Part shown: positions 9,113-18,020 of the stretch, piece after piece
Layout: each line of letters starts with the position of its first letter
How positions within the stretch are numbered: position 1 is the first letter of the stretch
NCBI RefSeq assembly: GCF_902506145.1
Contig: NZ_LR733519.1
Location: 1,562,109 to 1,626,108, forward strand
DNA: 64,000 nucleotides
Origin: Burkholderia sp. 8Y
GTDB taxonomy: Bacteria > Pseudomonadota > Gammaproteobacteria > Burkholderiales > Burkholderiaceae
Direction of reading: 5' to 3'
Program-made: the position numbers and the translations under genes
The notes under the pieces: generated by a model
Database searches by the model: none
Told to the model about the DNA's origin: nothing
Seen by the model: only the letters and a program-made list of their open reading frames with translations

Positions 9113-9423
9113 CTGCGCCAATTGCGTGCGCTAGTGCGGATTACAAACAATCGCCAAACCATCAGCAGAAAATGCAAACGGCGGCGCTCGTTCAGCGGCG
9201 GCGGGTAAGCACCTTCTTACCGCCGTCGTTGCTCGCACTGCCAAATTTTTGCTCTTGCTGCCCGCCTGTATCGCGATTGAAACGTTATCGCGTGCGAAGC
9301 GTGCCCCTCAATGATGCACGCATCAGGGTTTTCCCGTTGCCGCTACGCAATCGGCCGACAAATGGCCCATTCGGGCATGAGTCGTGCATTTAAGCGCCTG
9401 GTCCATTGGCAAGGCGGCACAGC
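9113..9423. other. Intergenic region with a hairpin
   Basis: No convincing gene is visible. A stem-loop at 9199-9225 (CGGCGGGTAAG against CTTACCGCCG, with one bulged G and a CACCTT loop) lies about 90 bp after the ATPase gene. There is no following T-run, so it may be a processing or weak termination structure rather than a classical terminator. The remainder shows nothing I can name. Confidence 0.4.
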
Positions 9424-10290
9424 ATGAAGACATCCACACTCCGTTCGCACGCTTCGCATGTCGCGCCGAAATTTGGTCACGCGTTGAAAGCACGCGTGCT
9501 AGAAGGCCTGGAAGCGGGCGAATTCTGCATGGCTTATCAGGGAATCTACCGAGTCGACACTGGCGAGCTGGCGCAAATGGAAGCCCTGCTTCGCTGGCAT
9601 CACCCCGAGTTCGGGCTGTTGCTGCCGGGCGCGTTTCACGAAGCCCTCGCTGATGAAGAAGTCATGGTCAGCGTGACCGACTTCGTGATGAACGCCGTGT
9701 CGCTCGACATCGCTACATGGCACGCAAGCGGCGGCGCGACTTATCCCGTCGCGATCAATGTGCCGCCGTCCGTGGCTGCTAGCGAAGGCTTCGCGGACCG
9801 GCTCGATGCCGTCTGCCGCGATCACGGCATTGGTCCTGCGTCGATCGAAGTCGAGTTGTCCGAGAGCCAGGATCTTGCCCGCTTCCCGTCGATCGCGAAG
9901 GTCGTGCAACGTTTGCGCGCCCGAGGCGTCAACGTCGCGATGGACGACTTCGGCACCGGCTTCGCGTGTCTTGCCGCGCTGGGCCCGATCAATTTCGGCA
10001 CCGTGAAGATCGCCAAGGAATTGCTCGCCGAAGCGCCGCGCAACCCCGATGCGCGCACCGTCTTTTCGTCGGTCCTCGCGCTCATGGCGCGGCTGAAGCT
10101 GTCGGTCGTCGTCGAAGGCGTCGAGACGGCGGCGCAGGCGCAATGGCTCGCTCAGTGGCCGCATGCATTGGCGCAGGGCTTTTATCTCGCGCGGCCGGTG
10201 TTCGGCATGGGGAGTGTTCCCGGTGCGCGTCTCGCGCGGCCGGCCAAGGTGTCGCGGCACCGCTCGGTGCCGCTCGCGGACGCCGCATGA
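9424..10290 (+). CDS. EAL-domain c-di-GMP phosphodiesterase, stand-alone
   Basis: A 288-residue cytoplasmic protein made almost entirely of one EAL domain, with no sensory, GGDEF or membrane part. The EAL motif is MEALLRWHHP (residues 52-61). Residues corresponding to metal and substrate ligands appear intact: Asn in INVPPS, Glu in VELSES, paired Asp in MDDFGTGF, Lys in TVKIAKEL, Glu in VVEGVET and Gln in LAQGFYLARP. It is therefore predicted to hydrolyse c-di-GMP to pGpG. The ATG at 9424 is preferred over the TTG at 9406 because AAGGCGG lies in between at suitable spacing. A second c-di-GMP protein is encoded 1 kb downstream. Confidence 0.88.
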   Translation: MKTSTLRSHASHVAPKFGHALKARVLEGLEAGEFCMAYQGIYRVDTGELAQMEALLRWHHPEFGLLLPGAFHEALADEEVMVSVTDFVMNAVSLDIATWHASGGATYPVAINVPPSVAASEGFADRLDAVCRDHGIGPASIEVELSESQDLARFPSIAKVVQRLRARGVNVAMDDFGTGFACLAALGPINFGTVKIAKELLAEAPRNPDARTVFSSVLALMARLKLSVVVEGVETAAQAQWLAQWPHALAQGFYLARPVFGMGSVPGARLARPAKVSRHRSVPLADAA

Positions 10291-10329
10291 AGAACCGCGC
10301 GCACGCTCACAAGCGTGGGCGGCCGATCC

Positions 10330-10626
10330 TCAGGGCGCCGATGCAGGCGCCGGCTGCCCGCCCTTCTCGGCATTGACGCGCCGCTGGGCGTTCTGCAAAT
10401 TCTGCGGATAGTCGGTCTGCTCGCCGGACGGGTTGTAGCCGTTCTTTTCGAGGTCACCCAGTTCGGCGTTCTTCTTCGCGCGTGCCGCCTTGCGCTCCGC
10501 CTTCTTGACTTGCTTCGGCGTGGAAGCGCCTGCGTCCTGCGCGTGTGCAGGCGTGGCAGGCAATGTGACGAGCGCGGCGACGAACAACGCGATGACAGCG
10601 AGCGGTGCGGTGCGTACAGTCAGCAT
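10330..10626 (-). CDS. Small exported DUF4148-like protein
   Basis: A 98-residue protein with a clear signal peptide (about residues 1-29, ending TPAHA) and a short, highly charged mature part. The segment LGDLEKNGYNPSGEQTDYP followed by NLQNAQRRV matches what I know of DUF4148, a family of small periplasmic proteins common in Burkholderia and relatives, whose function is unknown. The ATG has GGAG at good spacing. It is convergent with the EAL gene (40-bp gap) and lies 88 bp after the MarR gene on the same strand. Confidence 0.75.
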   Translation of the reverse strand: MLTVRTAPLAVIALFVAALVTLPATPAHAQDAGASTPKQVKKAERKAARAKKNAELGDLEKNGYNPSGEQTDYPQNLQNAQRRVNAEKGGQPAPASAP

Positions 10627-10714
10627 GACATTCTCCGGTGTGGATGACCGTCGATGCCGGACGGTCCGTTTGCTTGCATGGCGAACGACGGCCTTGCAAG
10701 AAGCGGTCCACGCG

Positions 10715-11158
10715 TTACCGGTCCACGATTCGGCTCAGATTGCTCCGTACACGCTGTAACAGCGCGATCAGTTGATCCTTCTCCTGACCGCTGAGACCCG
10801 CGAGCGCCTCGGCGGCGATCTCGTCGCCGACACGCCGCGCCTTGTCGAGCGCCCTCTGCGCCTTGGCGGTCATGCGGACCTGACGCTCACGGCGGTCGTC
10901 GGGATTGAGCCGGCGCGCGATCCAGCCGCCCTCCTCCATGCGATCGAGCAAACGCCCGGCGGAGATCGGCGCGACTTCGAGCAGCGACGCGAGCCGCGCC
11001 TGATTCACTTCGCCGTAATGCGACAGATAGGCGAGCGCGCGGCACTGCGCGCGCGTGAGATTGAGCGACGATTTCGCGAGTTCGTCGAAGCGGTTGCCGC
11101 ACAGGCGGTCTACGTCCGCGATCAGAAAACCGAAGCGTTGGTCGAGTTGAGGTTCCAT
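10715..11158 (-). CDS. MarR-family transcriptional regulator
   Basis: A 147-residue winged-helix regulator of normal MarR length. The helix-turn-helix lies in VNQARLASLLEVAPISAGRLLDRMEEGGWI and the wing is RRLNPDDRRERQVRMT, whose Asp-Asp-Arg-Arg pattern is characteristic of the family. Flanking helices form the dimer interface. Members usually repress neighbouring genes and release DNA when a small phenolic or oxidant ligand binds. The targets are not obvious; candidates are the DUF4148-like gene downstream or the gene itself. The upstream 120 bp to the GGDEF/EAL gene has no clear operator. Confidence 0.92.
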   Translation of the reverse strand: MEPQLDQRFGFLIADVDRLCGNRFDELAKSSLNLTRAQCRALAYLSHYGEVNQARLASLLEVAPISAGRLLDRMEEGGWIARRLNPDDRRERQVRMTAKAQRALDKARRVGDEIAAEALAGLSGQEKDQLIALLQRVRSNLSRIVDR

Positions 11159-11281
11159 CGGGCGATTATAGGGACGAGCGCACCGCGTGTCGGCTCAGAG
11201 GCGCACATTGCTGTACGTGCTCGGCAGCAATGCGCTTTTGCACATCGTTCGATGTCCTGATGAACTGCGTGCAATGGCACC

Positions 11282-13348
11282 TCAAACATTCACCTTGCCG
11301 CTCTCCAGCAGCATGGCGAACGCGTCGGACGAAAGCGGCTTCGCGAGCAGGAAGCCCTGCATTTCGTCGCAGCGCATGTCTTGCAGGCGGTCGAGCTGCG
11401 TGCCCGTCTCGACGCCTTCCGCGACGACATCCATATCGAGCGAATGCGCAAGCGCGATGATCGCCGACACGATCGCGCGCCCTTCCTGCCCGTTTTCATC
11501 GAGTCCGTTGGTGAAGAAGCGGTCGATCTTCAACTGCTTGGCGCGAAACCGCTGCAAATACGCGAGACTCGAATAGCCCGTGCCGAAATCGTCGATGGCG
11601 ATTTCGCAGCCGTTGTCCTGAAACGCGCGGATCATCTCGGTCGTGCGCGGCGCGTCCTGCATCGCGACGGACTCGGTGATTTCGAACATCAGTTGTTCGC
11701 TTTGCACGCCCTCTTCGCGCACGATCTGCAACACGCGCGTGACGAGGTCCGCTTCGTTCAACTGCCGCGGCGAAAGGTTGATGGCCACTTTCACCGCCGA
11801 GCGCCCGGACTCGCGCCAACGCACGATATGCCGGCAGGTCTCGCGCACAACCCAGTACCCGATGTCCACGATCTGCCCCGAGCGTTCCGCAATCGGGATG
11901 AATTCAAGCGGTGTCAATAACCCGATTTGCGGATGATGCAACCGGATCAGCGCCTCCGCGCCTGCGAGTTCGCCACCGCCGCGAAACTTCGGCTGAAAGA
12001 GCAGGTAGAAGTACCCCTCGTTCAATGCCTCGTGCAACGCCTGCTGAATCTGCAGCGTGCGAACCGCCGCCTCGTTCATGCTGGCCTCGAAGAAGCGGTA
12101 CGTGCTGCGTCCGCCGCGCTTGGCCTCGTACATGGCGACGTCCGCGTGCTTGAGCAGCGTTTCGACGCTATCGCCGTCTTCGGGATAGAGCGCAATGCCG
12201 ATGCTCGGCATCACCTGAAGCGAATGGTCCGCCACGACGAGGCCCTTTCTCATGGCGTCGAGAATGCGCTCGGCGAGCCGCTCCGCGTCGACGGGCGTGC
12301 CGATGCCTTCCAGCACCACCACAAACTCGTCGCCGCCCAGCCGCCCGACGGCATCGCCGCCGCGCACGCATTGCAACAGGCGCTTGGCGAACGCTTGCAG
12401 CACTTCGTCGCCTATCGAGTGGCCGAGCGAATCGTTGATCGTTTTGAAGCCGTCCAGATCCATGAACAGGATCGCGAAGCGGCTGCCGTTATTCGCCGCG
12501 TTCTTCACCGCGCGGCCGATGCGCTCCGTCACCGTGCGCCGGTTAGGCAGGTCCGTGAGCGTGTCGAACGTCGCCATGTGGATGATCTGCCCGTGCAGAC
12601 GCGAGACGGAACCCGCGAGCAACTCGTTTTGCGCATCGAAGCGCGACAGCACGAGCGTGATGATGAGGATGGCGAACGTGAACAGCATGACCGTCGTCGC
12701 GAGCCAGTGCACGTCCACGTCGTTGGCCGCGCCGCATATCGCGCCCGGCAGAAAATTCGCCGCCGCGTTGCCCGTGTAGTGCATGCCGGTGATCGCGACG
12801 CCCATCACGAGCGCGGACGCGAGGCGCTTCCTCGTGAGGTTCGCCTGGTTCGCGTTCGACAGCACGCGTGCAATCCACAACGCCGCCCCCGAGGCGACCA
12901 CCGCGATCACGATCGACGCCGCGAACAGCCACGGATCGTACTGGATGGCGGGATACATGCGCATCGCGGCGTCGCCGGTGTAGTGCATGGCGGCGATGCC
13001 CGCGCCCATCAAGAGGCTGCTCGCGCTAAGGCGCTTGAAAGTCAGCCGTGGCCGGTTGATGACCGAGAGCGCGAAGAACGACACCAGCATCGCGATGCCG
13101 AGCGACGCCGCCGTGATGCCGAAGTCATAGCCGAGTTCGATAGGCAGCGAGAACGCCAGCACGCCGACGAAGTGCATCGACCAGATGCCGACGCCCATCG
13201 AGGCCGCGCCGCCCGCGAGCCAGACATGGCGCATGCGCGATTGCGACAGCATCGCGATGCGGCCGGAGATGTCGAGGGCCGTGTACGAGGCGAGCGTGGC
13301 GACGACGAGCGATGCCGCGACGAGCCAGAAGTTATAGGTGCCGTGCAT
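11282..13348 (-). CDS. MHYT-GGDEF-EAL membrane c-di-GMP protein
   Basis: A 688-residue inner-membrane protein. The N-terminal seven-helix MHYT sensor has three His motifs (SMHFVG near residue 58, AMHYTG at 120, GMHYTG at 188), proposed in the family to bind copper and sense a diatomic gas. A GGDEF domain follows with intact GGDEF (338-342) and an inhibitory RxxD site (329-332), so it should be product-inhibited if active. The EAL domain (EAL at 465-467) keeps NLSPRQL, EITES, DDFGTGYSSL, KIDRFF, EGVET and QGFLLAKP, so it should also be active. Net synthesis or breakdown of c-di-GMP cannot be predicted. Confidence 0.93.
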   Translation of the reverse strand: MHGTYNFWLVAASLVVATLASYTALDISGRIAMLSQSRMRHVWLAGGAASMGVGIWSMHFVGVLAFSLPIELGYDFGITAASLGIAMLVSFFALSVINRPRLTFKRLSASSLLMGAGIAAMHYTGDAAMRMYPAIQYDPWLFAASIVIAVVASGAALWIARVLSNANQANLTRKRLASALVMGVAITGMHYTGNAAANFLPGAICGAANDVDVHWLATTVMLFTFAILIITLVLSRFDAQNELLAGSVSRLHGQIIHMATFDTLTDLPNRRTVTERIGRAVKNAANNGSRFAILFMDLDGFKTINDSLGHSIGDEVLQAFAKRLLQCVRGGDAVGRLGGDEFVVVLEGIGTPVDAERLAERILDAMRKGLVVADHSLQVMPSIGIALYPEDGDSVETLLKHADVAMYEAKRGGRSTYRFFEASMNEAAVRTLQIQQALHEALNEGYFYLLFQPKFRGGGELAGAEALIRLHHPQIGLLTPLEFIPIAERSGQIVDIGYWVVRETCRHIVRWRESGRSAVKVAINLSPRQLNEADLVTRVLQIVREEGVQSEQLMFEITESVAMQDAPRTTEMIRAFQDNGCEIAIDDFGTGYSSLAYLQRFRAKQLKIDRFFTNGLDENGQEGRAIVSAIIALAHSLDMDVVAEGVETGTQLDRLQDMRCDEMQGFLLAKPLSSDAFAMLLESGKVNV

Positions 13349-13465
13349 GAAGTGCCGGAATGAAAGGGGCTTGTTTGCGTAAGCGTCTTATCGGCGCGAA
13401 GCAGCCATTCTTTAGGGCGCTTGAGAGATCCCGGATCGCCCACGTTTTGTCCACGGCGCTCGGCA

Positions 13466-14737
13466 TCACAGCTCGGGATCAAGCAGTGCGACAACGCGTT
13501 CCAGCATGCGTTCCCAAAGACCGCGCCGCCGCCAGTCTTCCAGCGTGACGCGCTTCGCATGGGCGATGTCGGCATCGAAAATGGCGGTCTGCTGGCGCGC
13601 GAAATCGCGGTCGTAGATGTTGAGATTCGCTTCGTCGTTGAGTTTGAACGAGCGGCTGTCGAAATTCGTGGAGCCGACCGAAACGAGATAGTCGTCCACC
13701 ACGATCAGCTTGCAATGGAACATCGTCGGCTGATATTCGTACATTTCGACGCCCACCGCGAGCAGGTCGCCCCAGCATGCGCGCGATGCCTCGCGCACCG
13801 TATGCGTGTCGATGCGCTTGCCCGGCGTAATCACGCGCACGCGCACGCCGCGCCGCGCCGCCTCGACAATCGCGTTGATCGTCAGCTTGTCCGGCACGAA
13901 ATACGCGCTCGACAGATCGATGGTATGCGTCGCGGCGGTGATCGCCATCAGATACATGAGCTGCATGTCGTCGCTGCCGCCCGAAGGCGAACTGCTGAAC
14001 ATGTGCGCGAGGCCGTCGCCCGCGTGCTCGATCTCGGGGAAATAATCCGAGCCGTGCAGCACGTTGCCGGTGGCCTTGATCCAGTTGTCCATGAAGACGG
14101 CCTGCATCTGCCCGACCGCCGGACCTTGCACGCGGAAATGCGTGTCGCGCCAGTGTTTCTCGTCCTGCGCATGGCCGGTCCACTCGTCCGCGATACCGAC
14201 GCCGCCCGTGAACCCCGCGCGGCCGTCGATCACGAGCAGCTTTCGATGCGTGCGGTCGTTCATGCGGCCGAGTCCCGTCAGGTGCGGCTTGTGATACTGG
14301 ATGACCTCGGCGCCCGCGTCGCGCAGTATCTGCAAGTAGCGTTTGTCCATCTTGGCCGAGCCGAGCCAGTCGAGCAGCACGTGAACCGCGACGCCCGCGC
14401 GCGCCTTCTCGGCCAGCGCCTCGGCGAATTCCTCGCCTATCGCGCCCGACCAGTAGATGAAGGTCTCGAAGGTGATCGTCTTCTTCGCGGAGCGGATGCC
14501 GTCGAGCATCGAGGGAAAGATTTCGTCGCCGTTGACGAGCACCTCGAAGCGGTTGCCATCGACGACGGGCGGGCCGAGCAGAAGACCCATCGACCGGATG
14601 AACTGCGGGTCGTCGCTCGCGTAGAGCCGCTCAATCTTGTGTTCGATCTTCTTCTCGCCGCTCGTCAGATTCGCGATCACCAACACGACGATCACAGTGG
14701 CTACGACGGTCAACGCAATCAGGGCAATCGTCGGCAT
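13466..14737 (-). CDS. Phospholipase D-like cardiolipin synthase
   Basis: A 423-residue protein with one N-terminal membrane helix (about residues 2-24) and two phospholipase D domains. The HKD motifs are THRKLLVIDG and FHCKLIVVDD, each followed by the expected Gly/Asn context (GGVGIADEW and SVGSTNFDSRSF). This architecture is that of bacterial cardiolipin synthases of the ClsA/ClsB type, which transfer phosphatidyl groups between phosphatidylglycerol molecules at the inner membrane. It has one N-terminal helix where ClsA usually has two, so the exact subfamily is uncertain. It is 117 bp upstream (same strand) of the MHYT protein gene. Confidence 0.88.
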   Translation of the reverse strand: MPTIALIALTVVATVIVVLVIANLTSGEKKIEHKIERLYASDDPQFIRSMGLLLGPPVVDGNRFEVLVNGDEIFPSMLDGIRSAKKTITFETFIYWSGAIGEEFAEALAEKARAGVAVHVLLDWLGSAKMDKRYLQILRDAGAEVIQYHKPHLTGLGRMNDRTHRKLLVIDGRAGFTGGVGIADEWTGHAQDEKHWRDTHFRVQGPAVGQMQAVFMDNWIKATGNVLHGSDYFPEIEHAGDGLAHMFSSSPSGGSDDMQLMYLMAITAATHTIDLSSAYFVPDKLTINAIVEAARRGVRVRVITPGKRIDTHTVREASRACWGDLLAVGVEMYEYQPTMFHCKLIVVDDYLVSVGSTNFDSRSFKLNDEANLNIYDRDFARQQTAIFDADIAHAKRVTLEDWRRRGLWERMLERVVALLDPEL

Positions 14738-14805
14738 GCGGGGCCTCGCGAAGCGAACATCCGTCCGGAACCGCTAGTGTATGTGGTTCCGGAACGCGCG
14801 GGCCA

Positions 14806-15558
14806 TCAGGTTTGCGCGGATTGTCCGATCTGCTTGGCAATGGCGTCGCCCAGACGCTGCTCGTCGGATGAAACGCCCGTGCGCTTCGTTTCGGAAACCG
14901 CATGCAGTCCGCCCGAGACGGCGAGCGAAGTCACCGCGTGTCCCGCCACCGCGCCCACGCCGGCCGTTTCCGCGACGCCCGGCGCATGGCCGCTGTTCGC
15001 GCTCGCATCGAACTGTTCGATCAGTTGCGGCGCGCCGTGCGCGGGCTTGAAGACGAGCTGAACCGTCGCCGTGACCTTGCTCTGGCCCGCGCCGAGACCG
15101 ATCAGCATGCGGCGGCGGCGATTGCCGGCGTCGATCTTGTCGATGCTGCCGACGACTTCGAGCACGTTCTGATCGTCGGGCGGCGGCACATCGGCGCGGA
15201 CCGCGCGCAGGCCCATCGACTGGAGCTTGGCGACGACTTCGTCGGCCACGGCTTCGCGCGCCGCCAGTGCGTCCTGCGCTTGCTGTTGCGCCGTGGTGTC
15301 GCCGGACATCGCCGTTTTGAGCTTCGATGCGAGTCCGTGATTGTCGAGCTTCACGTCGCTCGCTTCGCTTTCGAACGGATACACGTAGATGGTGCCCGAT
15401 CGCACGGCCGAGGCGATCGCCGCCGTCTGCGCGTCCGCGCCCGCCGCCCGCGCCGAGCCCGCGAAGAGCGCGACGCCGGTCACGAGTCCGGCGACGAGGG
15501 CGCGGCGCGCGTGACGGACGAGGGAATCGAGCGAGGAGAAGTTCGTTGCGTGGGACAT
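14806..15558 (-). CDS. Exported DUF4410-family protein
   Basis: A 250-residue protein with a long basic signal sequence ending around residue 40 (VALFAGSARAAGA). The mature part has the features of DUF4410 (YVYPFES, then LEVVGSIDKIDAGNRRRRMLIGLGAGQSKVTATVQL), a family of secreted or lipoprotein-like proteins of unknown function found mainly in proteobacteria. There is no lipobox cysteine here, so it is probably soluble in the periplasm. The ATG at 15558 has AGGTG upstream; a longer in-frame start adds 22 residues that do not look like a signal. The gap to the downstream phospholipase D gene is 68 bp. Confidence 0.72.
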   Translation of the reverse strand: MSHATNFSSLDSLVRHARRALVAGLVTGVALFAGSARAAGADAQTAAIASAVRSGTIYVYPFESEASDVKLDNHGLASKLKTAMSGDTTAQQQAQDALAAREAVADEVVAKLQSMGLRAVRADVPPPDDQNVLEVVGSIDKIDAGNRRRRMLIGLGAGQSKVTATVQLVFKPAHGAPQLIEQFDASANSGHAPGVAETAGVGAVAGHAVTSLAVSGGLHAVSETKRTGVSSDEQRLGDAIAKQIGQSAQT

Positions 15559-15799
15559 GTCGGCACCTGGGTTCGTTGGCTGGAGGTTCGGTCTGCGGCT
15601 TGGCTGTCGATCACCGTGGCGCAACTATGGACGATGCATCGCGGGCACGCCATCCAGCATTTATGTCGCCGGGTTTCATGCATTGCGTTCATCGTCGGTC
15701 AAGCCGCGTCCGAGCGCGATCACGCGAGTCTCGCTACCATGCGTCGGACGCGTGCGCGCCGCGCGCCGCCATTCACCTACCCGCTAAGAAGGAGCAACG

Positions 15800-16588
15800 A
15801 TGGATCTGCAAATCGGCAACAAGCTCGCATTCGTGTCCGGATCGACCAAGGGAATCGGTCATGCCATTGCGGTCGCGCTCGCGCGTGAAGGCGCGCGCGT
15901 GATCGTGAACGGACGCGCGCAATCGTCCGTCGATGCCGCGCTCGACAAGCTGCGCCAGCTCGTGCCGGGCGCGCAAGCCGAAGGTTTCGCGGGCGATGTC
16001 TCCGACGCCGCGCAAGTCGAGGCGCTCGTGGCGCGCTTCCCCGAGGTCGATATTCTCGTGAACAACATGGGCATTTTCGAGCCGAAGCCGTTCGAAGACA
16101 TTTCCGACGACGACTGGCTGCGTTTTTTCAACGCGAACGTGATGTCGGGTGTGCGGCTTTCGCGCGCCTATCTGCCGAAGATGAAGGAGAAGAACTGGGG
16201 CCGCGTGGTGTTCATCAGCAGCGAGAGCGGCATCCAGATTCCGGTCGAGATGATTCACTATGGCCTGACGAAAACCGCGCAACTCGCGCTGTCGCGTGGC
16301 CTCGCCGAAACCTGCGCGGGCACCGGCGTGACCGTGAACGCGGTCCTGCCCGGCCCGACGAGTTCCGAAGGCGTGACCGAGTTCGTCGAGAAGCTGTCCG
16401 GCGGCAAGAGCATGGAGGATGTCGAGAAGTCCTTCTTCGAGGAAGCGCGGCCGAGTTCGCTCCTCAAGCGGTTCATCACGCCCGAGGAAATCGCGAGCAT
16501 GGTGGTGTACGTGTGCTCGGCGTTGTCGTCGGCGACGAACGGCGCGGCGTTGCGCGCGGACGGCGGCGTGGTGCGCGCGGCGTTCTAG
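15800..16588 (+). CDS. SDR-family oxidoreductase
   Basis: A 262-residue short-chain dehydrogenase. The cofactor glycines are in SGSTKGIGHAI, NNMG is the structural motif, and the catalytic Ser and Tyr-x-x-x-Lys are in ISSESG and YGLTKTA. Arg in VNGRA at the end of the second strand suggests NADP(H). The substrate loop (TSSEGVTEFVEKLSGGKS) is of the type in SDRs that act on unknown small carbonyls. The ATG follows AAGGAG. Its TAG stop overlaps the TAG of the convergent UdgX gene in the palindrome CTAG. Substrate is unknown. Confidence 0.9.
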   Translation: MDLQIGNKLAFVSGSTKGIGHAIAVALAREGARVIVNGRAQSSVDAALDKLRQLVPGAQAEGFAGDVSDAAQVEALVARFPEVDILVNNMGIFEPKPFEDISDDDWLRFFNANVMSGVRLSRAYLPKMKEKNWGRVVFISSESGIQIPVEMIHYGLTKTAQLALSRGLAETCAGTGVTVNAVLPGPTSSEGVTEFVEKLSGGKSMEDVEKSFFEEARPSSLLKRFITPEEIASMVVYVCSALSSATNGAALRADGGVVRAAF

Positions 16589-18018
16589 CCCGGCTGCGTC
16601 TCTGCGGCCAGCGACCGCGCCTTCGCGAGCGCATCGACGATATCCGCGATGGTCTTGTCCCGCGCGGTGTCGTCAAGTTGCCTGAGCGCGTACGACGGGT
16701 GATACGTGGCGACGATCAGCTTGTCGCCATACGGCACGACGCGCCCGACGTGCGCCCGCAAGGTCGCGCGCTTGCCGAGCAGCGCGGTGAGCGCCGTCGC
16801 GCCCAGCGTGACGATGACGCGCGCCCTGGTTTGCTCCAGCTCGCGTTCGAGCCAGTACGAGCACGCTTCGACTTCCTGCTGCGCGGGCGTCTTGTGCAGA
16901 CGCCGCTTGCCGCGCGGCTCCCACTTGAAGTGCTTCACGGCGTTCGTCAGATAGACGTGCTCGCGCGGCACCTGCGCCTGGCGCATGGCGTCGTCGAGCA
17001 ACTGGCCGGCGGGGCCGACGAATGGCTCGCCTTTCAAATCTTCCTGATCGCCCGGCTGCTCGCCGAGCAGCATGATGCGCGCATCGGCGGGGCCCGCGCC
17101 GTGGACGGCTTGCGTCGCGTGGCGCCAGAGATCGCAGCGGCGGCAGGTGTCGAGCGACGTGGGCGCGTCGCGTTCCGGCTGCGCGTCCTGCGCTTCCACC
17201 TGCACAATCTTGCCGCCGAGCGCGCCGACCGCACGCGCCTGCGCGACACGCCGCGCGCCGCCGCGTGCATCGCTGACGAGCTGCGGAATAAGCGCGCCTT
17301 CCGGCAAACCCTTCCAGAAGCGCACGGGCAACTGCTGATGCAGCACGGATTCGTTCAGGCGCGCGGGGTTGAAAATGCTGCGGTAGTAGGTCATCCAGAG
17401 GTCTTCGGCGGCGTCGGGCGTGTCGGAAGCATGGTCGGATGCGAGCGCGCGGCGGCGCTCGATTTGCAGACGCTCGCCGTTCCACATGGCCGCGCCCTCG
17501 GGCGTCGTGATGAGCCAGCTCGACTGCCCCATGCGCGCCGCGAAGTGATCCGCGCTCCAGGCGAGCACGTCGTGATCCGGCTCGTACCACGCGACGTATT
17601 CCGGGGGCCCAAGCGACGCATCGCGCTGACGAAAGCGCACATACGCGATCATGTCGTGCTGCGCGCGGCGCACCGCTTTCGCCATCTTGTAGAGACGCGC
17701 GCCGTCTTCATCGGCAGCTGAGGCCACCGCGCGGTCGCCGTGCGTCCAGCGCCAGAGCACGCGATACAGAAAGCTCCAGCGACGCTCGTCGCGAAAATGT
17801 GCGGCGTCCCTGAGCAGCGCGGCGAGCTCGCGCGAAACGCGCACCTGCGCGGCATCGGCGGACGGCGCGGCGTTTTCGGTCGATGCGGCGAACAACGTGG
17901 GGGCGTCGCTTTGCTGCGTGCGCCATTCGATCGACTCGGGCGCCAAGTCTTGAGCGAGCGCGGCGAGCGCCGCGCTGCGCCAGGCTTCGAAGTCGTCGTC
18001 GATCGTGATGACGTGCAT
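16585..18018 (-). CDS. UdgX-family uracil-DNA binding protein with N-terminal DUF4130 domain
   Basis: A 477-residue fusion. Residues 1 to about 250 match DUF4130, known as a partner of UdgX (for example FRDERRWSFLYRVLWRWTHG and LWMTYYRSIFNPARLN). Residues about 285-477 form a family-4-type uracil-DNA glycosylase fold with GEQPGDQED (319-327), CxxC (292, 295), C386 and YHPSYALR (439-446). The KRRLH segment (371-375) is the UdgX hallmark; in characterised UdgX its His bonds covalently to the sugar after uracil removal, which predicts irreversible capture of uracil-DNA through His375. The ATG lies 2 bp after the radical SAM gene, so the two are one transcription unit under the LexA box at 19244. 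Confidence 0.92.
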   Translation of the reverse strand: MHVITIDDDFEAWRSAALAALAQDLAPESIEWRTQQSDAPTLFAASTENAAPSADAAQVRVSRELAALLRDAAHFRDERRWSFLYRVLWRWTHGDRAVASAADEDGARLYKMAKAVRRAQHDMIAYVRFRQRDASLGPPEYVAWYEPDHDVLAWSADHFAARMGQSSWLITTPEGAAMWNGERLQIERRRALASDHASDTPDAAEDLWMTYYRSIFNPARLNESVLHQQLPVRFWKGLPEGALIPQLVSDARGGARRVAQARAVGALGGKIVQVEAQDAQPERDAPTSLDTCRRCDLWRHATQAVHGAGPADARIMLLGEQPGDQEDLKGEPFVGPAGQLLDDAMRQAQVPREHVYLTNAVKHFKWEPRGKRRLHKTPAQQEVEACSYWLERELEQTRARVIVTLGATALTALLGKRATLRAHVGRVVPYGDKLIVATYHPSYALRQLDDTARDKTIADIVDALAKARSLAAETQPG

Positions 18019-18020
18019 CG

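Noticed and set aside
9199..9225. Stem-loop after the polyol ATPase gene as an intrinsic terminator
   Set aside because: The stem is fair but no T-run follows, so I list it only as a hairpin inside the intergenic entry.
12168..15061. Long plus-strand frames opposite the MHYT-GGDEF-EAL and phospholipase D genes
   Set aside because: They translate to Arg/His-rich sequence without motifs, whereas the minus strand carries full catalytic motifs.
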